NCBI RefSeq assembly: GCF_014534645.1
Contig: NZ_JACVQF010000138.1
Coordinates: 1 to 64,000 of the forward strand
Length of the DNA: 64,000 bases
Origin: Streptomyces griseicoloratus
GTDB taxonomy: Bacteria; Actinomycetota; Actinomycetes; Streptomycetales; Streptomycetaceae
Reading direction: 5' to 3'
Of this stretch, positions 59,109-64,000 are shown piece by piece (position 1 is the stretch's first letter; each line of letters opens with the position of its first letter). The notes beneath the pieces were generated by a model. It did no database searches and had not been told where the DNA came from. It was given only the letters and a program-made list of their open reading frames with translations. Made by a program: the position numbers and the translations under genes.

Positions 59109-59466
59109 GGGGGTCTCCTTGTCGAGCACGGCATCGGGCGGGTTACCGCAGCCCTACCCAGTGGGCGCGAGGACAGACGCCCGGGGACGGACAACGTGGC
59201 CCTGGTCACATTCTTCCTTCGCGAACTCTCCCCAGATCCCAGCAAAAGGGACAGCCGACTCGGCCCTTGATCACACAAACCGGTCACACCGGCCACAGTC
59301 GTTGACACGTTCACCGCGCGGGTGGTGGGCTCGATCTTCCGTGACACGAACGTGATGCGGCGCGTGACGCGGAACGGACCCCGGAAACCGCCCGGAACGG
59401 GACCCGGACGGGACCGGGACGGGACGCGGAAACGTGACGCGGACACCGAGCGACCAGGAGGGGCGC
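59109..59466. other. Divergent region between the malQ operon and the GH84 gene
   Basis: 358 bp with no gene. It must hold both promoters. TTGACA occurs at 59303 with no good -10 at the right distance. A run of CGGGAC-like steps (about 59396-59424) precedes the GH84 start. I see no convincing DasR site. Confidence 0.45.
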
Positions 59467-62352
59467 GTGCAGCCACGGCGCAGGAGGAGGGCGGCCGCCC
59501 TCGCGATCGCCGCCCTCGCCGGCGGCCTGGGAACGCTGGGCCCGGCCCCCGCCGTGGCGGCCGAGCCGTCCCCGGGCACGGCGCCGGCCGCCACGCCGGT
59601 GCCGGCGTCTCCCGGCCGGTCGGGCGCCGGGTCCCCGGTGTGGCCGCGTCCGCAGTCCCTGCGGGAGAACGGCGACCCGGTCCCGGTCACCGAGGAGGTC
59701 GCCCTGGCCGTCGGCGCCGGCGCCGACCCGTACGCCGTGGAGGCCCTGCGCGCGCTGCTGCGGCAGGCGGGGACCCGCCGGATCACGGAACCTGCCGCCG
59801 GCGCGCGGCCGCCCGCGGGGGCGCTGGTGGTCCGCGTGGCGACGCAGGCACCCGGCGGCAGCTCCCGGGAGGGCCTGCCCTCCGGCGGCTACCGCCTGAC
59901 GGTCGGGCGCGGCACCGTCACGCTCTCCGGGGCCGGCGGCGACGGCCTGTTCCACGCCGTGCAGACGCTGCGCCAGCTGCTCCGGCCGGACGGCACGATC
60001 CGGGCCGTGGTGGTGCGGGACTGGCCGGGCACCGCCGTGCGCGGTGTCGCGGAGGGCTTCTACGGCACCCCGTGGACGCACCGGGAGCGGCTCGCCCAGC
60101 TGGACTTCCTGGGGCGCACCAAGCAGAACCGTTACCTTTACGCCCCGGGCGACGACCTCTACCGGCAGGCCCGCTGGCGCGAACCGTATCCGGCGGCCGA
60201 GCGGGCGCAGTTCCGGGAGCTGGCCGAACGGGCCCGCCGCAACCACGTCACGCCGGCCTGGGCGGTGTCGCCGGGCCAGTCGATGTGCTTCTCCTCGGAC
60301 GCGGACGTGCGGGCGCTGACACGGAAGCTGGACGGGATGCGGGCGCTGGGCTTCCGCGCGTTCCAGCTCCAGTTCCAGGACGTCAGCTACAGCGAGTGGC
60401 ACTGCGACGCGGACGCGAAGACGTTCGGGTCCGGCCCCGGGGCGGCGGCACGCGCGCAGGCCCGGGTGGCGAACGCGGTGGCCCGGCACCTGGCCGCACG
60501 GCAGCCGGGCACCGCCCCGCTGACGGTCATGCCGACCGAGTACTACCAGGACGGGCCGACCGCCTACCGCCGGGCGCTGGCCGGCGCCCTGGACGGGAGC
60601 GTGCGGGTGGCGTGGACCGGCGTGGGTGTGGTGCCCCGGACCATCACGGGGCGTGAACTGGCCGAGGCACGGGAGGTGTTCGGGCACCCGCTGGTGACGC
60701 TGGACAACTACCCCGTCAACGACTACGCCCCGGGCCGTCTCTTCCTCGGCCCCTACCAGGGCCGCGAACCGGCGGTCGCCACCGGATCGGCCGAGCTGCT
60801 CGCCAACGCGATGGAGCAGCCCGAGGCGTCCCGGATCCCGCTGTTCACCGCCGCCGACTACGCCTGGAACCCGCGCGCCTACCGTCCCCAGGAGTCCTGG
60901 CGGGCCGCGATCGACGACCTCGCGGGCGGCGACGAGCGCCGGGAGGAGGCGCTGACGGCGCTGGCGGGCAACGCCGCTTCCTCCGTCCTCGACCCCGCGG
61001 AGTCGGCGTATCTGCGCCCGCTGATCGAGGCGTTCTGGCGTGAGCGCGCCACCGGCGGCGACCGTGCGGCGGGCCGGCTGCGCGAGGAGTTCGCGCTGCT
61101 GCGCGAGGTGCCCCGGCGCCTGGGGCGGGGCGGGCCGGCCGCCGAGGTGGCCCCCTGGTCCGAGCGGCTGGCGGGCTACGGCGAGGCCGGCACCAGGGCG
61201 GTCGACATGCTCGGCGCCCAGCGCGCCGGCGACCCGGCGGCGGCCTGGGCGGCGTACCGGGACCTCGGCAGGCTGCGCGGCCGGACGGCACCGTCCCGGG
61301 TGACGGTCGGCGAGGGCGTACTCGACCCGTTCCTGCGGCGGGCGCAGAAGGCGTACGAGGCGTGGGCGGGCCTGGACCGCGCGCCGGCCCTGGGCCCCGG
61401 GGACGTGGCGGACGGCCGCACGGTCACCTTCCCGGGCGTCCGCTCGCTGGACACGGTGACGGTGCTGGCGGATCCGGGCACCCGCGGGCAGGTCGAGGTC
61501 CGGGCGCCCGGCGGGGGCTGGCGGCGCGTCGGGGCGCTGGCGAAGAGCGGCGCGACCGAACTGGCGGTGCGCCGGGACGCCGGCGCCGTCCGGGTCACGG
61601 GCCCGGACTCCGCCCGGGTGCGGCACCTGGTCCCGTGGTTCGCCGGCCCGGCCGAGGCGTCGCTGGAGCTGACGCGCACCCGGACGGACGCCGAGACCGG
61701 CGGCACCGAGCGGCTGACGGCCCGGCTCGCCTCGCTGCGGCCCGGGGACGTCCGCGGCACGCTCACCGCCCGGGCCCCCGAAGGGGTCGAGGTGCGCCTT
61801 CCGAAGGGGCCGCTGACGGTGCCGCGCGGTCAGGAGGTGGACGTCCCGCTGGAGGTGTCCGTGGCACCGGGGACGCCGTCGCGGTCGTACGACATCGAGC
61901 TGGCGTTCGGGGGGACGGCGCGGACGCTGACGGTCCGCGCCTTCCCGCGCAGCGCGGGCCCCGATCTGGCCCGCACCGGCCGGGCCGGCTCCTCGGCCGA
62001 CGAGACACCCGACTTCCCGGCGCCCGCGGCGAACGACGGCGACCCCGGAACGCGCTGGTCGTCCCCGGCCGACGACGGCGCCTGGTGGCAGGTGGAGCTG
62101 GAGCGGCCGGTGCGGCTCGGGCGGGTCGCGCTGCACTGGCAGGACGCGTACGCGTCGGCGTACCGCGTCCAGGTCTCGGCGGACGGCCGCCACTGGCGCA
62201 CGGCGGCGGCGGTGCGGGACGGCCGGGGCGGGCGGGAGACGGTCCGCATGGACGAGCGGGACGTGCGGTACGTGCGCGTGCAGGGCGATGAGCGGGCCAC
62301 GCGGTTCGGGTACTCGCTGTGGTCGGTGGAGGCGTACGCCGTGGCGGAGTGA
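59467..62352 (+). CDS. Secreted GH84-type beta-N-acetylglucosaminidase homologue with an altered active site
   Basis: A 961-residue exported protein. GTG 59467 has AGGAGG upstream and opens a signal peptide (RRRRRAAALAIAALAGG, cut near AVAA). A GH20b/GH84 N-terminal domain (about 50-185) leads into the barrel beginning RGVAEGFYGTPWTHRERL. The catalytic strand reads FQLQFQDVSYSEW: the family has two adjacent Asp, and the first is Gln304 here while Asp305 remains. A C-terminal F5/8-type carbohydrate-binding domain (about 850-955) follows. Retained activity is uncertain. Confidence 0.88.
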   Translation: MQPRRRRRAAALAIAALAGGLGTLGPAPAVAAEPSPGTAPAATPVPASPGRSGAGSPVWPRPQSLRENGDPVPVTEEVALAVGAGADPYAVEALRALLRQAGTRRITEPAAGARPPAGALVVRVATQAPGGSSREGLPSGGYRLTVGRGTVTLSGAGGDGLFHAVQTLRQLLRPDGTIRAVVVRDWPGTAVRGVAEGFYGTPWTHRERLAQLDFLGRTKQNRYLYAPGDDLYRQARWREPYPAAERAQFRELAERARRNHVTPAWAVSPGQSMCFSSDADVRALTRKLDGMRALGFRAFQLQFQDVSYSEWHCDADAKTFGSGPGAAARAQARVANAVARHLAARQPGTAPLTVMPTEYYQDGPTAYRRALAGALDGSVRVAWTGVGVVPRTITGRELAEAREVFGHPLVTLDNYPVNDYAPGRLFLGPYQGREPAVATGSAELLANAMEQPEASRIPLFTAADYAWNPRAYRPQESWRAAIDDLAGGDERREEALTALAGNAASSVLDPAESAYLRPLIEAFWRERATGGDRAAGRLREEFALLREVPRRLGRGGPAAEVAPWSERLAGYGEAGTRAVDMLGAQRAGDPAAAWAAYRDLGRLRGRTAPSRVTVGEGVLDPFLRRAQKAYEAWAGLDRAPALGPGDVADGRTVTFPGVRSLDTVTVLADPGTRGQVEVRAPGGGWRRVGALAKSGATELAVRRDAGAVRVTGPDSARVRHLVPWFAGPAEASLELTRTRTDAETGGTERLTARLASLRPGDVRGTLTARAPEGVEVRLPKGPLTVPRGQEVDVPLEVSVAPGTPSRSYDIELAFGGTARTLTVRAFPRSAGPDLARTGRAGSSADETPDFPAPAANDGDPGTRWSSPADDGAWWQVELERPVRLGRVALHWQDAYASAYRVQVSADGRHWRTAAAVRDGRGGRETVRMDERDVRYVRVQGDERATRFGYSLWSVEAYAVAE

Positions 62353-62400
62353 GCGCCGGTCCGCGTCGCCGGCGGTCTTCACCTTTTTCGGTGATCGCTA

Positions 62401-62428
62401 TTCACTCAGTACATATCCTGAGTACATA
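62401..62428 (+). promoter_or_regulatory. PadR operator and promoter
   Basis: Two direct copies of AGTACATA (62408 and 62421) are 13 bp apart, with ACTCAG-N8-CTGAGT as an inverted pair. PadR proteins often bind ATGT/ACAT half-sites. The TACATA at 62423 could be a -10 box. Confidence 0.55.
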
Positions 62429-62437
62429 ATGAGCTCC

Positions 62438-62971
62438 ATGAGCACCCGTCACATCCTGCTGGGGCTGCTCGCCTCGGGGCCGAGCCATGGCTACGACCTC
62501 AAGCGACGCCACGACGAACGCTTCCCCCAGGCCCGTCCGCTGGCCTACGGGCAGGTCTACACGACCCTGCAACGCCTGGTCAGGGACGGACTGGCCGAGG
62601 TCGAGGGCACCGAATCCGACGGAGGCCCCGAGCGGACGGCCTACCGCACGACGGAGGAGGGCACGCGCGAACTGACGCGGTGGGCCGCGCAGATCGCGCC
62701 GCCCGCGCCCTTCGTGACGAACGAGATCTTCGCCAAGGTCGTCGTCTCGATCCTGTCCGGCGGCGACCCGGCCGCCTACCTGCGCGCCCAGCGCGCCGCC
62801 CACATGGCGCGGATGCGGGAGCTCACGGCGGTCAAGACGGCCCCCGGGGCCGACCTGGCGACCGTGCTCTCGGCCGACTACGCCCTCAACCACCTCGACG
62901 CCGACCTCCGCTGGATGACCACGACGGCGGCCCGGCTCACCACCCTGACCGCGGAGGTCGACGCAGCATGA
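62438..62971 (+). CDS. PadR-family transcriptional regulator
   Basis: A 177-residue repressor. The winged helix is RHILLGLLASGPSHGYDLKR with LAYGQVYTTLQRLVRDGL; the C-terminal helices make the dimer. ATG 62438 is used; an ATG three codons earlier (62429) is possible. It overlaps the ABC ATPase gene by ATGA, so it likely regulates that transporter, as other PadR proteins do for drug exporters. Confidence 0.92.
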   Translation: MSTRHILLGLLASGPSHGYDLKRRHDERFPQARPLAYGQVYTTLQRLVRDGLAEVEGTESDGGPERTAYRTTEEGTRELTRWAAQIAPPAPFVTNEIFAKVVVSILSGGDPAAYLRAQRAAHMARMRELTAVKTAPGADLATVLSADYALNHLDADLRWMTTTAARLTTLTAEVDAA

Positions 62972-63663
62972 CGAACGGGGACACGACAGAGCCGCTGCTC
63001 GCGGCCCACCAGCTGGTCAAGGCGCACGGCAGGACACCCGCCCTGCGGGGCGCCTCGGTCGAGCTGCGGGCCGGCGAGATCCTCGCCGTCACCGGCGCCA
63101 GCGGCAGCGGGAAGTCGACGCTGCTGCACTGCCTGGCCGGGATCGTCCGGCCGGACGGCGGCTCGGTGACCTACGCCGGTCAGCGCCTCGACCGGCTGCC
63201 GGAGAAGCGGCTGAGCGAGCTGCGCCGCACCGACTTCGGCGTGGTCTTCCAGTTCGGCCAGCTGATCCCGGAGCTGACGGCCCTGGACAACGTGGCGCTG
63301 CCGCTGATGCTGGCCGGCGCCGGCCGGGCCGAGGCGCGGGCGCGGGCCGCCGAGTGGCTGGAGCGGTTCGGGGTGCTCGGCCAGGAGGACCTGCGACCGG
63401 GCGAGATGAGCGGGGGCCAGGCGCAGCGGGCGGCACTGGCCCGGGCCCTGGTCACCGGGCCGAAGGCGGTCTTCGCCGACGAACCGACCGGGGCTCTCGA
63501 CTCACTGGCGGGCGAGCAGGTGATGACGGCGCTGGCCCACACGGCCCGCGAGGCGGGCACGGCGGTGCTGCTGGTCACGCACGACGCCCAGGTGGCGGCG
63601 TACGCGGACCGCGAGATCCAGCTCCGCGACGGGGTCGTGGCACCGGCGGAGGTGACCGCGTGA
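62968..63663 (+). CDS. ABC transporter ATP-binding protein (MacB/LolD type)
   Basis: A 231-residue ATPase. Walker A GASGSGKST, the signature MSGGQAQRAALARAL, Walker B AVFADEPTGALDS and the H-loop LLVTHDAQVAAYADR are complete. LolD-like features (FGVVFQFGQLIPELTALDNV) suggest a partner FtsX-type permease, which follows with a GTGA overlap. Probable role: export of a peptide or antibiotic. Confidence 0.95.
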   Translation: MTNGDTTEPLLAAHQLVKAHGRTPALRGASVELRAGEILAVTGASGSGKSTLLHCLAGIVRPDGGSVTYAGQRLDRLPEKRLSELRRTDFGVVFQFGQLIPELTALDNVALPLMLAGAGRAEARARAAEWLERFGVLGQEDLRPGEMSGGQAQRAALARALVTGPKAVFADEPTGALDSLAGEQVMTALAHTAREAGTAVLLVTHDAQVAAYADREIQLRDGVVAPAEVTA

Positions 63664-64000
63664 GCACGGTTTCCTCCCCGGCCGCACGGTCCTCGGTGCG
63701 GTCCGACGCGCGGCTGGCCCGGGAGCTGCTGCGCGGCTCCGACCGCCGGGAGTGGTGGCGGATCGGTCTCACGGCGGCGGGCGCGGCCCTCGCGACCGGG
63801 TTCGCGCTCGCGGCCGTCGTCCTCGCCTCCCTGCGCGGCGGTCACGACTTCTCCGTCGGCCACGGCCTGCTCGACGCGCCGGGCACCCGGGCCGGAGTGG
63901 TCTCCGGGCTGCTGCTGTTGCTGGTCCCGGTGCTGGGCTTCCTCGGCCAGTGCGCCCGCATCGGCGCCGTGCACCGCGACCGGCGGCTGGCCGGGCTGCG
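63660..64000 (+). CDS. FtsX-like ABC permease (partial, cut by the window end)
   Basis: GTG 63660 overlaps the ATPase stop. The 113 visible codons read VSTVSSPAARSSVRSD, then a basic stretch (RELLRGSDRREWWRIG) and the first membrane helix (AAGAALATGFALAAVVLAS), and end in a second hydrophobic segment. It is the expected membrane partner of the ATPase. The rest lies beyond the window. Confidence 0.85.
   Translation, partial: MSTVSSPAARSSVRSDARLARELLRGSDRREWWRIGLTAAGAALATGFALAAVVLASLRGGHDFSVGHGLLDAPGTRAGVVSGLLLLLVPVLGFLGQCARIGAVHRDRRLAGL

Noticed and set aside
59109-59466. DasR site before the GH84 gene
   Set aside because: ACCGGTCACACCGGC-like sequence does not fit the TGGTCTAGACCA consensus.
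59311-62382. 1023-codon antisense frame over the GH84 gene
   Set aside because: The sense frame has a signal peptide, family motifs and a ribosome site. The antisense frame is low complexity.

Overview
The window is a stretch of very high-GC chromosome from a Streptomyces species. Codon third positions are almost all G or C and GTG starts are common. The gene order from rodA to the second pepN follows my memory of the Streptomyces coelicolor SCO2607-SCO2650 region. I see no phage, IS, CRISPR or rRNA. Most of the window is core genome with a few accessory loci. The right end cuts off a permease gene.

Layout. (1) 176-6624, minus strand: the lateral and spore-wall elongation cluster mreB-mreC-mreD-pbp2-rodA. 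(2) 6926-12092, minus: ndk, a DUF4233 membrane protein, folC and valS, then a proline-rich membrane protein on plus. (3) 13286-17937, minus: the ATP-dependent proteolysis and folding block tig, clpP1, clpP2, clpX, with tRNA-Pro and tRNA-Gly behind it. (4) 18564-25915: ASCH protein, small membrane protein, acyltransferase, HD protein, PP2C/SpoIIE phosphatase, Eis-type acetyltransferase, then the DNA glycosylase nei1 and rpiB. (5) 26122-32099: two paralogous amino-acid permeases, an FAD oxidoreductase, bioY and a superoxide dismutase preceded by an exact Nur-type box. (6) 32221-38667: methyltransferase, small zinc-ribbon protein, mycothiol-linked DsbA-fold protein, pepN copy 1, an AbiEi/DUF559-like protein and a Nudix hydrolase. 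(7) 38920-50234: secreted subtilase, ECF sigma factor with a membrane partner, a TerD protein carrying five tandem repeats, asd, DUF1203 protein and pepN copy 2. (8) 50578-56233: a regulator and efflux cluster (LysR, two EamA transporters, MarR, FAD monooxygenase, TetR). (9) 56396-64000: small secreted/membrane protein, malQ with a short repeat protein in front, a secreted GH84-family enzyme, and a PadR-ABC-permease operon running off the end.

How the genes work together. Regions 1-3 are housekeeping. The set valS/folC/ndk, clpX/clpP/tig and nei1/rpiB/DsbA-like/pepN also clusters in mycobacteria, so this is an old actinobacterial neighbourhood. The accessory parts are mostly self-contained regulator-plus-effector pairs whose divergent promoters show clear operator-like repeats. 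The strongest is a four-unit 15-bp iteron array between an EamA operon and marR.

I found no complete new multi-gene system. The best leads are the MarR iteron array, the TerD repeat fusion beside an ECF sigma locus, a three-repeat PLTSE protein abutting malQ, a GH84 enzyme with Gln at the first catalytic Asp, a triplicated eis/nei1 junction, and a 95-bp triple repeat behind pepN copy 2.
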